Below are positions 1 through 8,244 of a stretch of 17,191 nucleotides of DNA, one piece after another (positions within the stretch are counted from its first letter, which is position 1; each line of letters opens with the position of its first letter). Below the pieces are notes generated by a model. That model was not told the DNA's origin. It ran no database searches and saw only the letters and a list, made by a program, of their open reading frames with translations. The translations under genes and the position numbers were made by a program. Source of the stretch: Candidatus Auribacterota bacterium (GTDB taxonomy: Bacteria; Auribacterota; Tritonobacteria; UBA1439); NCBI GenBank assembly GCA_026391995.1, contig JAPLCY010000290.1, positions 1 through 17,191 on the forward strand. The letters run 5' to 3'.

Positions 1-2
1 TT

Positions 3-569
3 ATCGATCGAATCCCGGAGGCGCTCCATAAACTGGGGCACACCTTCAACGGGATGATGATCGAGGGGAACGGTTTCGATCTCGATGTGCTGAAAAAGGC
101 CGGCGCAGAATCCGCCGACGCCCTGGTGGTCGTGACAAACGGCGACAACACCAATATCATGACCTACCAGGTTGCCAAGAAGATATTCAAAATTCCGCGA
201 GTCATCACGCGCTTATACGATCCGCGGAGGGCCGAGGTATTCAAGCGGTTGGGACTCGAGGTCATCAGCGGAACAACATTATTTGCCTCGATGATCAGGG
301 ATAAGCTGGTTGAACGCCGCTTCACCGGCTTTTTTATCGAAACCAGGGGAATGGGCATTATCGAACTTACGGTCCCTGGGAAGTTCGACGGCAAGCCCGT
401 CGCCGATCTCAATATCCCCAATGAATTCTTGATTGCAACGGTCATCAAGAAAGACAACCCCATCATACCCTCACCCGCGACCAGATTGAGCACGGGGGAC
501 ATGCTCATCGGGATCGTCCGCAACGACAGCGTTGAGGGGATCAAGAGCATGTTCGAGACGGAGGAATGA
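3..569 (+). CDS. trkA: TrkA-type K+ uptake regulatory subunit, first copy (5' partial)
   Basis: Cytoplasmic NAD(H)/nucleotide-binding gating subunit of a Trk/Ktr potassium channel. The reading frame is open to the left edge, so the N-terminus with the GxGxxG dinucleotide loop is missing; 188 residues are visible. They contain the rest of a TrkA-N Rossmann domain (ADALVVVTNGDNTNIMTYQVAK, then RVITRLYDPRRAEVFKRLG, quoted in parts) and a complete TrkA-C (RCK-C) domain in the last 80 residues or so. It stops 1 nt before a second trkA and is followed by trkH, so the three genes form one transport operon. The family assignment is secure. The true start lies outside the window; the ATG at 54 is internal to the Rossmann fold. 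Confidence 0.9.
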   Translation: MDRIPEALHKLGHTFNGMMIEGNGFDLDVLKKAGAESADALVVVTNGDNTNIMTYQVAKKIFKIPRVITRLYDPRRAEVFKRLGLEVISGTTLFASMIRDKLVERRFTGFFIETRGMGIIELTVPGKFDGKPVADLNIPNEFLIATVIKKDNPIIPSPATRLSTGDMLIGIVRNDSVEGIKSMFETEE

Positions 570-570
570 G

Positions 571-1233
571 ATGATTGTCCTCATCTGCGGCGGCGGGAAG
601 GTGGGCTATTCCCTCGCCAGGCATCTCGCCAATAAACGCTATGCGGTGGTAATAATAGAGAAGGATAAGGCCAAGTGTGAAAGGATTGCGGGTATCCTCC
701 GGGACGTGATCGTGATACACGGGGATGCCTGCGAGCCGCGTTACCTCGAAGAGGCGCAGGCAGGTCGCGCCAAGGTGCTCGTGGCCCTGACCGGCCATGA
801 TGAGGACAACCTGGTCATATGCCAGGTTGCCAAGACCTGTTTTTCAGTTCCCCGGACTGTGGCGAAGGTGAACGATCCCCGTAACGAAGAGGCACTCGCA
901 AAACTGGGAGTCGATGTGCTGATCAATGCCACCGACATCATCGCGCAACTCATTGACAAGGAGGTCGACCTCGAGGATATCAGTACACTGCTCAAATACA
1001 AAGAGGGGAAGATATCCGTTGTCCAGGGGATTATTTCGCAACAGTCGCCGCTGGTGGGGAAGCAGTTGAAGGATCTCTCGATACCACCGAAGTGCATCAT
1101 CGCATCCGTGGTGCGTGGCGAGGATATTATTGTGCCACAGGGGGATACCGTCCTACAGGGCGGGGACAATGTCCTTGCGATCGTGACCGCGGAGAATGAG
1201 AAGGCATTTCGCCGGCTTCTCAAGGGTGGATGA
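571..1233 (+). CDS. trkA: TrkA-type K+ uptake regulatory subunit, second copy
   Basis: A 220-residue RCK protein: N-terminal TrkA-N Rossmann domain starting MIVLICGGGKVGYSLA (a GGGxxG variant of the nucleotide-binding loop), then TrkA-C from about residue 140. The start at 571 is chosen because GGAGG lies at 560-564 with 6 nt spacing and the Rossmann fold begins at once; an upstream in-frame ATG at 532 would add 13 arginine-rich residues that do not fit the family. It begins 1 nt after the first trkA stop. E. coli TrkA is one protein with two such units fused in tandem; here the units are separate genes, presumably assembling as heteromers or homomers on TrkH. Confidence 0.92.
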   Translation: MIVLICGGGKVGYSLARHLANKRYAVVIIEKDKAKCERIAGILRDVIVIHGDACEPRYLEEAQAGRAKVLVALTGHDEDNLVICQVAKTCFSVPRTVAKVNDPRNEEALAKLGVDVLINATDIIAQLIDKEVDLEDISTLLKYKEGKISVVQGIISQQSPLVGKQLKDLSIPPKCIIASVVRGEDIIVPQGDTVLQGGDNVLAIVTAENEKAFRRLLKGG

Positions 1234-1370
1234 TGCGTTTTGAGGGTTTCAGAATGGTGTGGCGTCATATCGTTTGTTCGGCCGTCGGCGTTGGCGCCGA
1301 GGTTTCCTATATCGCTATCCTGATGTTGATCTTTTTGAGCATCATACTTCTCGCAAGATTGGCCATATGA
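1230..1370 (+). CDS. Small hydrophobic membrane ORF between trkA and trkH
   Basis: A 46-codon ORF too short for usual gene calling. Its ATG at 1230 overlaps the trkA stop as ATGA (1230-1233), and its TGA overlaps the trkH ATG as ATGA (1367-1370). The product has a basic N-terminus (MMRFEGFRMVWRH) and a continuous hydrophobic C-terminal half (SYIAILMLIFLSIILLARLA) that would form one transmembrane helix. Other in-frame starts are ATG 1233 and ATG 1254; the latter has GAGGG at 1242-1246, 7 nt upstream, and gives 38 residues. I do not recognise the family. Position and coupling suggest a small accessory subunit of the K+ transporter, comparable in idea to KdpF, but that is inference. Alternatively it may act only as a leader that couples trkH translation to trkA. 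Confidence 0.6.
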   Translation: MMRFEGFRMVWRHIVCSAVGVGAEVSYIAILMLIFLSIILLARLAI

Positions 1371-2872
1371 TTCCGAGCGCCTCCGCTAACGACTTTCGGT
1401 TGATCAGCAGCCATACCGGCAAGATACTTTGCGGCATCGCGCTGCTCTTTGCGATCCCCATTGTCACGGCACTCTTTTGCGGCGAATGGAGCCCGATCCC
1501 CGATTTTATCATAGGATTCAACGCATGCCTGATGAGCGGTATCCTCTTCCTCGCGCTCGGGAGAGGGTCGCGCGGGCAGCTCAGGTGGATTCACTCGATG
1601 GCGATCGCCGCGTTCTCATGGTTCCTCGCGACGATCCTCTGCGCGATACCGCACTGTCTCAGCGGCCATTTCGCTTCATACCTTGATTGCATGTTTGACG
1701 TGATGAGCGGCTTCACCACCACCGGTCTAATATTAATTCTCGATCTGGATCATGTCTCGCACGCGCTGAATATGTGGCGGCATCTCCTCACCTACGTCGG
1801 CGGCCAGGGGATGATCGTGCTGGTCCTCGGTTTCATCATGCGCGGCACCGCGGGCGCCTATATGATGTACGTGGGGGAGGGGAAGGACGAGCGGTTGCTC
1901 CCCAACGTGATCCACACGAGCAGGGCGATCTGGATGATTAGCATTATCTACCTGGTGCTCGGCACCGCGGCGCTATGGATTGTGCTCGCGCGGGAGGGGA
2001 TGGCATTCCCCCGCACATTTCTCCACGCGCTCTGGCTTTTTATGGGCGCATGGAGCACCGGGGGGTTCGCCCCCCAATCACAGGGCATGCTTTATTATCA
2101 CAGCTATCCCGTGGAGCTGGCCACACTCGTCATTATGCTGCTCGGGTCGTTTAACTTCATACTCCACTACGCGGTGTGGTCCGGGAATGCGAAGGAGATG
2201 TTCAGGAATATTGAGATCCGCTCGTTTACCGTGACCGCCTCCCTGACGTTCGTGGTGCTCGTTATCGCTCTTATCATCTCCGGCGCCTACGCGTCTCCCC
2301 TGACCCTCTTCCGCCGCGCGTCATATCTTCTGATCTCAGGGCACACCACCACGGGTTATATGCAGGTATACGCCAATCAACTTGTCATGGATTGGGGAGA
2401 GCTTGCCACGATCGCATTGACGTTGGCCATGGTCTTTGGCGCGAGCGCCTGTTCCACGGGAGGCGGCATCAAGGGGCTCCGTGTCGGGATTCTTGCAAAA
2501 GGGCTCTACCATGAAATCAAGCGGATCAGCTCTTCCGAGGACGCGTGTTTCGTGACGACGTTTCACCATATCAGGGACATCATCCTCACCGAGCAGCATG
2601 TCAAGATGGCGGGCTTGATCGCTCTCTGCTATCTCGCCGTTCACTTCGCGGGAGCGGTTCTCGGATCGTTGTGCGGCTATCCGTTCGTGAGCGCGCTATT
2701 TGAATCGGTCTCTGCGTGCAGCAATACGGGTCTCTCCTGCGGCATTACGGCGAGCGGAATGCCTGTGGCCCTCAAAATATATTATATTTTTGCAATGTGG
2801 GCGGGGCGCCTTGAATTCATCTCGCTGTTCGGCCTGGCTGCCTTCGCCATCTCGGTGTTCAAGGGGAGATAG
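1367..2872 (+). CDS. trkH: TrkH-family K+ transport membrane subunit
   Basis: Ion-conducting subunit of the Trk system, 501 residues from the ATG at 1367, the usual family length, with about ten hydrophobic segments. The four selectivity-filter pore loops are visible: MSGFTTTGLI, MGAWSTGGFAP, ISGHTTTGYM and ACSNTGLSCG, each with the conserved filter glycine. ACSTGGGIKGLR between the third and fourth repeats is typical of TrkH. A GTG at 1259 would extend the frame by 36 arginine-rich residues, but that stretch overlaps a hydrophobic ORF in another frame that ends ATGA on the 1367 start, so I prefer 1367 with translational coupling; no good Shine-Dalgarno is seen. Partner of the two TrkA proteins upstream. 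Confidence 0.93.
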   Translation: MIPSASANDFRLISSHTGKILCGIALLFAIPIVTALFCGEWSPIPDFIIGFNACLMSGILFLALGRGSRGQLRWIHSMAIAAFSWFLATILCAIPHCLSGHFASYLDCMFDVMSGFTTTGLILILDLDHVSHALNMWRHLLTYVGGQGMIVLVLGFIMRGTAGAYMMYVGEGKDERLLPNVIHTSRAIWMISIIYLVLGTAALWIVLAREGMAFPRTFLHALWLFMGAWSTGGFAPQSQGMLYYHSYPVELATLVIMLLGSFNFILHYAVWSGNAKEMFRNIEIRSFTVTASLTFVVLVIALIISGAYASPLTLFRRASYLLISGHTTTGYMQVYANQLVMDWGELATIALTLAMVFGASACSTGGGIKGLRVGILAKGLYHEIKRISSSEDACFVTTFHHIRDIILTEQHVKMAGLIALCYLAVHFAGAVLGSLCGYPFVSALFESVSACSNTGLSCGITASGMPVALKIYYIFAMWAGRLEFISLFGLAAFAISVFKGR

Positions 2873-2875
2873 CCG

Positions 2876-3379
2876 GTGACGATCCATCGGGTAATGAGGT
2901 TGCTGATTCTTATCGTAGGTGTCCATCCCCTCATGCCGCTCAACGCGGAGGACCTGATTCCCATAGCGGACCTGGTCAACAAGGGAAGGAGATACGATCA
3001 ACAAAAAGTGTCCATCGAGGGAGAGGCTGTCGGGGATATCATGGTCCGGGGAAATGGGAGCTGGGTTAACGTGCTCGGGCCGGACGGGGCGGTGATCGGC
3101 GTCTTCTGTCCCGGCGACCTCGCCGGCCAGGTCAGGCGCCTGGGGGATTATTTTCACAGAGGGGACATGATTCGGGTGAGCGGTACGATGTATCGCTTTT
3201 CACCTCTCTTCGGAGGGGAAACATGCATTGTGGCCGATGGGATAAGTGTTCTGAACGCCGGCACAACTATTGCTCATCCCCTTGCGCCACTGAGGATTAT
3301 GGTGAGCATCGCTACGGCGATTGGCTCTATCACATCAGTGCTGCTGTATAGGCGCGTGATAAGGAGGGAGGAGCGATGA
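2876..3379 (+). CDS. Membrane-anchored extracytoplasmic protein, probable OB fold
   Basis: A 167-residue protein with an N-terminal hydrophobic signal-like segment (about residues 7-22, ending LNAED), a beta-rich central region of about 100 residues (VSIEGEAVGDIMVRGNGSWV, then DMIRVSGTMYRFSPLFGGE) and a C-terminal transmembrane helix (about 139-158) followed by a basic tail YRRVIRREER. The alternation 'new boundary, GEAVGD... W..V' resembles OB-fold domains of the tRNA_anti-like or BOF type, but the match is by eye. The GTG start at 2876 has GGGGAG at 2863-2868; ATG 2894 is an alternative. It starts 3 nt after trkH and overlaps the next gene by ATGA. Likely topology is a periplasmic domain held by the C-terminal helix. 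Function unknown; the context suggests a link to the K+ system or the envelope. Confidence 0.75.
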   Translation: MTIHRVMRLLILIVGVHPLMPLNAEDLIPIADLVNKGRRYDQQKVSIEGEAVGDIMVRGNGSWVNVLGPDGAVIGVFCPGDLAGQVRRLGDYFHRGDMIRVSGTMYRFSPLFGGETCIVADGISVLNAGTTIAHPLAPLRIMVSIATAIGSITSVLLYRRVIRREER

Positions 3380-3594
3380 GGAAAGTATTATACATGGGCC
3401 TGATCGGCGCGGCAGCCGCATGTGCCGGGTTTGTGTTCGCCGACGCCAAACAGGCGGAGACTGGTTTGGAAAAGCAACTAACTCAGATAAGCGCCAAGCT
3501 CGATACCATGCTACAGAACCAGGCCAAGCTGGATACGATAATCACCAACCAGCAGGAGATACTCCAGATGCTGCGCATCATCCGGCATCGCTGA
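3376..3594 (+). CDS. Small secreted coiled-coil protein
   Basis: A 72-residue protein whose ATG overlaps the preceding stop (ATGA, 3376-3379), so the two are translationally coupled. Residues 1-23 look like a signal peptide (MRKVLYMGLIGAAAACAGFVFA) with a likely cleavage after FADA or FA. The rest is a heptad-patterned helix with an internal near-repeat, AKLDTMLQNQ followed by AKLDTIITNQ, predicting a short coiled coil. It has no cysteine suitable for lipidation in the mature part. Not recognised as a named family. Its coupling to the OB-fold-like membrane protein suggests they work together in the periplasm, which is inference. Confidence 0.75.
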   Translation: MRKVLYMGLIGAAAACAGFVFADAKQAETGLEKQLTQISAKLDTMLQNQAKLDTIITNQQEILQMLRIIRHR

Positions 3595-3604
3595 TTCTTA
3601 CCCA

Positions 3605-4399
3605 ATGATGAACGAGTACCAGTCGCCACTCTTCGCGGTTCACGCGACAAGCCCCGCAGTCAAAAGGCTTGTCATCGCCGGCGTGGTGTGTTTTGTCCTG
3701 CAACAGCTCGTCGGCGACCGCTTCACCGTCCTTTTCGGCCTTGTCCCGGGGCTGGTGTTCCGGCACCTGTACCTCTGGCAGCTCGTGACCTATCTCTTCC
3801 TCCACGCGAGCCCCCTGCACCTGCTTTTTAACATGTTCGCGCTCTGGATGTTTGGGCGCGAGGTGGAGATGGTCCTCGGGACGCGGCGCTTCTGCGCGTT
3901 CTATTTCTTCTGCGGGGCCGGGGCGGGGCTCTGCTCCGCCCTCCTCTACGCGCCGGGCACGGTTGTCATGGGGGCGTCGGGGGCGATCTTCGGCCTGATC
4001 GTGGCGTTCGCCATGCTCTTTCCCGACCGCGTCGTGACGCTTCTCCTTTTCTTCGTCATCCCTCTACGGATGCGCGCGCGGCAACTCGTCCTCCTCTTCG
4101 CGGGGGTGGAGCTCCTCTTTATCATCTCCAGCGTGCGGGGCGACCTGGTGGCGCATTTCGCGCATCTTGGCGGGGCCCTCTTCGGCTACCTGTACATGCG
4201 TTCGTGGAAACGCATGGATGCCCGGCCCGGCCTGAAACGCGCCTCACCCGCGTGGCTCCGTGTCTCCCCTGAGCCGGACGGGGGCGCGACACTCAGGGCA
4301 CGGCTCGATCAGGTGCTGGACAAGATCGCGCTGCGCGGCTACGCCGGCCTGACCGAGGAGGAGCGGGAGCTGCTCCGCAAGGCGAAGGATGAGCTTTGA
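3605..4399 (+). CDS. Rhomboid-family intramembrane serine protease
   Basis: A 264-residue polytopic membrane protein. The catalytic serine is in GASGAIFG (Ser125) and the catalytic histidine in HLGGALFGY (His187); the oxyanion-side HxxxN is HLLFN (His72, Asn76), followed by the L1-type WMFGREVE segment. About six transmembrane helices span residues 20-200. The soluble tail ends LDQVLDKIALRGYAGLTEEERELLRKA, a short C-terminal motif common in bacterial rhomboids with a LTEEEREFL-type helix. It starts 10 nt after the coiled-coil gene with no clear Shine-Dalgarno. Expected to cleave transmembrane substrates inside the inner membrane; substrate unknown. All core catalytic residues are present. Confidence 0.92.
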   Translation: MMNEYQSPLFAVHATSPAVKRLVIAGVVCFVLQQLVGDRFTVLFGLVPGLVFRHLYLWQLVTYLFLHASPLHLLFNMFALWMFGREVEMVLGTRRFCAFYFFCGAGAGLCSALLYAPGTVVMGASGAIFGLIVAFAMLFPDRVVTLLLFFVIPLRMRARQLVLLFAGVELLFIISSVRGDLVAHFAHLGGALFGYLYMRSWKRMDARPGLKRASPAWLRVSPEPDGGATLRARLDQVLDKIALRGYAGLTEEERELLRKAKDEL

Positions 4400-4421
4400 A
4401 AGGCGCATGAGAGGGGGGGAT

Positions 4422-5036
4422 ATGACTGAGGGAATTCACTGGCTGGGGCACGCGGGTTTCAGGATCGACGGCGAAAAGACGATCTACATCGATCCGTACA
4501 AGATTCGCGGGGGGCCGAAGGCGGACATCGTGTGCATCTCCCACCCGCACTATGACCATTGCTCGCTGTCGGCAATCGAGCGGATACAGACGGAAGGCAC
4601 GGTGATCGTCACCTGCGAGGCCTGCGCGGGAAAATTCAAGGGTCGCGCCCGCGTTCTGAAGGCCGGCGACTCGGTAACTATCGAGGGCGTCACCATCGAG
4701 GGGGTACCCGCCTATAACATCGGCAAGCCGTTCCACCCGCGCGGCGAGGGGGGTCTCGGTTTTGTCATTGTCACGGGGGGCCGGCGCGTCTATTTTGCCG
4801 GCGACACCGACCTGATCCCCGAAATGGCCGCGGTGAAGGCGGACGTGGCGCTGCTGCCCGTGAGCGGCGTCTACGTGATGTCCGCCGACGAGGCCGCGGA
4901 GGCGGCCGGCCGTATCCGGCCGGGTTTGGCCATCCCGATGCACTACGGAACGATCGTCGGTTCGAGGAGTGATGCTGCCCGATTCAAGGAGTGCTGTCCG
5001 GTGCCGGTGGAAATACTGGAGAAGGAGGAGGGGTGA
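4422..5036 (+). CDS. UlaG-like metallo-beta-lactamase-fold hydrolase
   Basis: A 204-residue cytoplasmic metal-dependent hydrolase. It begins with the family's IHWLGHAGFRIDG strand, followed by the metal motif HPHYDHCS (His41, His43, Asp45, His46), GDTD (Asp128) and the C-terminal PMHYG (His174). The start at 4422 is chosen for the purine run 4411-4419 just upstream and because homologues begin at this strand; an ATG at 4389 would overlap the rhomboid stop by 11 nt and add 11 residues. The family includes L-ascorbate-6-phosphate lactonase UlaG and many proteins of unknown substrate; nothing nearby indicates ascorbate use, so the reaction is not assigned. It ends 1 nt before the next start. Confidence 0.85.
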   Translation: MTEGIHWLGHAGFRIDGEKTIYIDPYKIRGGPKADIVCISHPHYDHCSLSAIERIQTEGTVIVTCEACAGKFKGRARVLKAGDSVTIEGVTIEGVPAYNIGKPFHPRGEGGLGFVIVTGGRRVYFAGDTDLIPEMAAVKADVALLPVSGVYVMSADEAAEAAGRIRPGLAIPMHYGTIVGSRSDAARFKECCPVPVEILEKEEG

Positions 5037-5037
5037 A

Positions 5038-5916
5038 GTGAAGGCGCTGTTGATCGTCAATCCCGACTCAGGCGGCGCGGTGGGCGGTCGACGTTTCGAG
5101 AAGATCGCTCGTGCGCTGTCCCGCCACGGCATAGCGGTCGATATCCGCGCCGCGGAGCGGCGGGGTGACGCTCGCTCGCTCGCTTCGCGTGCATCGGCGG
5201 AAGCATTTCACATGGTAATCGGCGGGGGAGGGGATGGGACGATCCACGAGATAGTCAACGGGATCGCCGGTTCGTCACTGGCACTGGGTATCCTGCCGAT
5301 GGGAACCGCCAACGTGCTCGCTCGGGAACTCGGCATTCCCCTTGACCCGATGGAAGCATGCGATGTGCTGGGTACGGGAAAAATCCGGAGCATTGACCTG
5401 ATCAAATCATCGGAAGGGCGATACTTCTCCTGCATGGCGGGGGTGGGTTTTGACGCCCAGGTGGTCGAGGAGATGGACCCGGCGCTGAAAGGGATACTGG
5501 GGGGCCTCGCGTATCCCCTCGCCGGCCTGGCCACCGCCCTGCACTACGGCCTCCCCGAGCTCTCGGTCGAGATTGACGGGAATACCCCGCCGCTCATCGG
5601 GTACGGGGTAGTGGTCTGCAATTCACACCACTACGGCGGGGGCTTTACGCTCTGCCCGCGCGCCCGAATTGACGACGGTGCGCTGGATGTCTGTGTTCTC
5701 GAGAAGCGGGCCATATACTCGATCATCAAGCTCAGTGTCGCGGTATTGATGAATGCCCCCGAATCAATCGACGGCATCGGGCACTATAGCGGCAGGACCG
5801 TCCGCATCACCGCCGAACCGAAAGTCCCCGTCCATATGGACGGCGATGTGGTGGGCGCCACGCCGGTGCGGTTCGACATTGTCCCCGGCGCGCTCAGGGT
5901 GGTGGCCCCCGCGTGA
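5038..5916 (+). CDS. Diacylglycerol kinase catalytic-domain lipid kinase (YegS/DgkB-like)
   Basis: A 292-residue lipid kinase. It starts LLIVNPDSGG, the first family motif, then GGGGDGTIHEIVNG (residues 62-75), the nucleotide-binding glycine loop, LGILPMGTANVLARELGIP (83-101) and GVGFDAQVVE (135-144), followed by the C-terminal beta-sandwich half. The GTG at 5038 follows a strong GGAGGAGGGG (5024-5033); an ATG at 4969 would place 23 unrelated residues before the fold. Expected to phosphorylate diacylglycerol or a related lipid at the membrane surface. The stop overlaps the next GTG (GTGA, 5913-5916). DgkB, YegS or sphingoid-base-type specificity cannot be told from sequence. Confidence 0.9.
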   Translation: MKALLIVNPDSGGAVGGRRFEKIARALSRHGIAVDIRAAERRGDARSLASRASAEAFHMVIGGGGDGTIHEIVNGIAGSSLALGILPMGTANVLARELGIPLDPMEACDVLGTGKIRSIDLIKSSEGRYFSCMAGVGFDAQVVEEMDPALKGILGGLAYPLAGLATALHYGLPELSVEIDGNTPPLIGYGVVVCNSHHYGGGFTLCPRARIDDGALDVCVLEKRAIYSIIKLSVAVLMNAPESIDGIGHYSGRTVRITAEPKVPVHMDGDVVGATPVRFDIVPGALRVVAPA

Positions 5917-6893
5917 GCGCCATGCGTCATTGTGTGCCCTCCATGGTGCTCTGCTGCTCCCTGCTCGCGGCGCTCCTCTCCGGCTGCGCGACGGATCCCG
6001 CGAAATTGGCCGAACAGGAGGAGGATGCCAGGCGGGTCGAGTGTTCGACGCTTTTCCACCGAGTCCATACCAAGAGCACCAAGGGACAATCCCTCCGCGG
6101 GGCGGGTATGCCGCGCCAGGCCCTCACCGAGTACGAGGGGGCGCTCTGGTGCCTGGAGAGGATCAAGGCCACCGACGCCGGTTGGAACCGCGACTCGATG
6201 CGGACACTGGAGCGGGTGATCAGGCGGGAGATCGACGCGCTCAATGCCGAGCTTAGATTGGGCGACGCGCGCGCCGCCGAAGCGATCAGCCGCTTCACCA
6301 CCAGGCGCGCAGCCGATCCCTCATCCCCTGCACCTTACGCGGAGCTGGGGGATTTCTATTTTGAGAGGGGGGAGTACGCCAACGCGATGCGTCAGTATCT
6401 CGAGGCGCTCGACAAGGATAGGGGCGACGTGGGGGTGCTCATCAATATCGCCCGCATCCACAGCCGAGCGGGCCAACTCGGGAAAGCGAAGGGGCTATAT
6501 CAAAATATCATTATCGCCCGTCCCGACCTCGCCGTGGCGCACTATAATCTCGGCAGCATCTATTTCCGGCAGAAGAAGCCCACCTATGCCCTGAGGGAGT
6601 ATCTCCGCGCGGTCGAGCTCCAGCCCACCTATCCCGACGCCTACAATGCCCTCGGCCTCGTGAACAAGCAGCTCGGCCATTACGACCAGGCCATCGTGTA
6701 CTTCAAGACCGCCATCGAGCAGCAGCCTGACCACGCCGCCGCGTATGAGAACCTCGGTCTCACCTTCATGGCCAACAACAACTATCCCACCGCGGTGAAC
6801 TACCTCAAGAAAGCCATCGAGCTATTCGGGCCTGAGAGCCCCCGCGGCAAGGCCATCGCTGACGGGATGAGGCATATGCACCACTATCGCTGA
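5913..6893 (+). CDS. TPR-repeat lipoprotein
   Basis: A 326-residue protein with a lipoprotein signal peptide: hydrophobic residues 8-21 and the lipobox LSGC (Cys25) followed by Ala, which predicts outer-membrane sorting. Residues 27-120 are helical and charged. Then at least five consecutive 34-residue tetratricopeptide repeats run to about residue 310, for example the units with [40 protein letters not shown] and [20 protein letters not shown]. It is a probable protein-interaction scaffold in the periplasm, of the kind seen in envelope assembly or secretion systems. GTG 5913 overlaps the kinase stop by GTGA; ATG 5922 is an alternative start. Specific partner unknown. Confidence 0.88.
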   Translation: MSAMRHCVPSMVLCCSLLAALLSGCATDPAKLAEQEEDARRVECSTLFHRVHTKSTKGQSLRGAGMPRQALTEYEGALWCLERIKATDAGWNRDSMRTLERVIRREIDALNAELRLGDARAAEAISRFTTRRAADPSSPAPYAELGDFYFERGEYANAMRQYLEALDKDRGDVGVLINIARIHSRAGQLGKAKGLYQNIIIARPDLAVAHYNLGSIYFRQKKPTYALREYLRAVELQPTYPDAYNALGLVNKQLGHYDQAIVYFKTAIEQQPDHAAAYENLGLTFMANNNYPTAVNYLKKAIELFGPESPRGKAIADGMRHMHHYR

Positions 6894-6944
6894 ACCCGCG
6901 CGCCGTGTGTTACCGATTGCGGCGCAGGATGTTGTCGAAAACAG

Positions 6945-6973
6945 TTGACAGGACGGCCGGAGGCGACGATAAT
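6945..6973 (+). promoter_or_regulatory. Near-consensus sigma-70 promoter of the glycogen cluster
   Basis: A perfect -35 TTGACA (6945-6950) is followed after exactly 17 nt by GATAAT (6968-6973), one mismatch from consensus. Predicted transcription starts near 6980, about 20 nt before the glgC ATG at 7001, whose AGGGGG (6986-6991) lies inside that short leader. It sits in the 107-nt gap after the TPR gene, so the glg genes form a separate transcription unit. The gap also has a 6-bp GCGCCG/CGGCGC inverted repeat (6900-6925) without a T-run, a weak terminator candidate at best. Confidence 0.75.
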
Positions 6974-7000
6974 AGTGCCTGGTTCAGGGGGTCGTGCACT

Positions 7001-8195
7001 ATGGCTCGAGAGCTTGTGATGATCATGGCGGGAGGCAAGGGGGAACGTCTGTTTCCGCTCACCCGCGACAGGGCGAAACCCGCCGTTCCCTTTGGGGGCA
7101 TCTACAGGATCATTGATTTTGCCCTGAGCAATTTCATCAATTCCGGCTTCTACCATATCAAGGTGCTCACACAGTTCAAGTCTGATTCCCTCAACAGGCA
7201 TCTGGCGCGCGGCTTCAGACTCTCCCCGGAGCTCAACCACTATCTGGTACAAGGGCACCGCGGATGCCATCTATCAGAATCTTAACCTAGTCCTCGACGA
7301 GGATCCGCGCTACGTCCTGATCTTCGGGGCGGACCATATCTACCGCATGGATATCCGTCAGATGCTCCAGTTCCATCGCGAGAAGGACGCCGGCCTCAGC
7401 ATCGCCGCGATCCCACGGCCGGTGGAGGAGGCACGCTCGTTCGGCGTCCTCCAGGTCGATCTGAAGGGGCGTGTGATCGAATTCCAGGAAAAGCCGAAGC
7501 ACCCGAAGGAGATGCCCTCGCGGGCCGGCTGGTGCCTCTGCTCGATGGGCAACTATATCTTCAACCGGGACATCCTTATCGACGTCCTGAAGCTCGATTC
7601 CGGCGCGGTGGGGGGGCATGATTTCGGCAAGGACATCATCCCCGCGATCTTCAAGTCGCACGCGGTCTACGCCTACGACTTCAGCACCAACCATGTCCCC
7701 GGGATGGAGGTCAAGGAGATCGGTTACTGGCGCGACGTGGGGAGCATCGAGGCGTACTACGAGGCCACCATGGATCTCATCTCCGTCTCCCCGCAGCTCA
7801 ACCTGTACAACTTTGACTGGCCTCTACACACATGCCCAAGCCATTATCCTCCGGCGAAGTTTGTCTTTGCCAACGAGGCGGAGAAGCGGGTCGGGAGCGC
7901 CACCGATTCGGTCATCTCCGAGGGATGCATCATCAGCGGCGGCCGCGTGCGGCGCAGCGTCCTGGGGCCGGGGGTGAGGGTCAACAGCTTCAGCGACGTG
8001 TCGGATTCCATAGTCATGAAGGGTGTTGAGATCGGCCGGTACGCGAAGGTGCGGCGGGCGATCATCGATAGCGGCGCGGTCGTCCCGCCGGATAGCACCA
8101 TCGGCTACGATCCGGACGAGGACCGCAAGCGCTATCACGTATCGCCGTCCGGCATCGTGGTGGTCCCCAAGCCGCTTCAAAAGGGATTGGACTAA
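7001..8195 (+). pseudogene. glgC: Glucose-1-phosphate adenylyltransferase, frameshifted
   Basis: GlgC makes ADP-glucose for glycogen synthesis. The 5' part (7001-7243, 81 codons) reads [20 protein letters not shown] with the GGKGxR nucleotidyl-transferase loop, AKPAVPFGG, and [21 protein letters not shown]. After one extra base (7244) homology continues in another frame from [12 protein letters not shown] (7245) through FGADHIYRMD and IGYWRDVG to a complete left-handed beta-helix tail ending at 8195. Homologues have roughly 13-14 residues between the HY and WY positions, so about 38-41 nt appear to be missing; the first frame hits a stop at 7285. Everything outside the junction looks well conserved, so the lesion is recent or an assembly error. 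As written, no full-length enzyme is made. Confidence 0.88.
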
Positions 8196-8244
8196 GGATG
8201 GCAAATGATGCACGAGATCCCGATGTGCCGCTTTATGAGTCTCA

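Noticed and set aside
1259..1366. N-terminal extension of TrkH from GTG 1259
   Set aside because: The 36 residues are arginine-rich and do not fit TrkH; the same DNA encodes a hydrophobic helix in another frame ending ATGA on the 1367 start.
6900..6925. Terminator after the TPR gene
   Set aside because: The 6-bp stem has a 14-nt loop and no T-run; kept only as a remark under the glg promoter.
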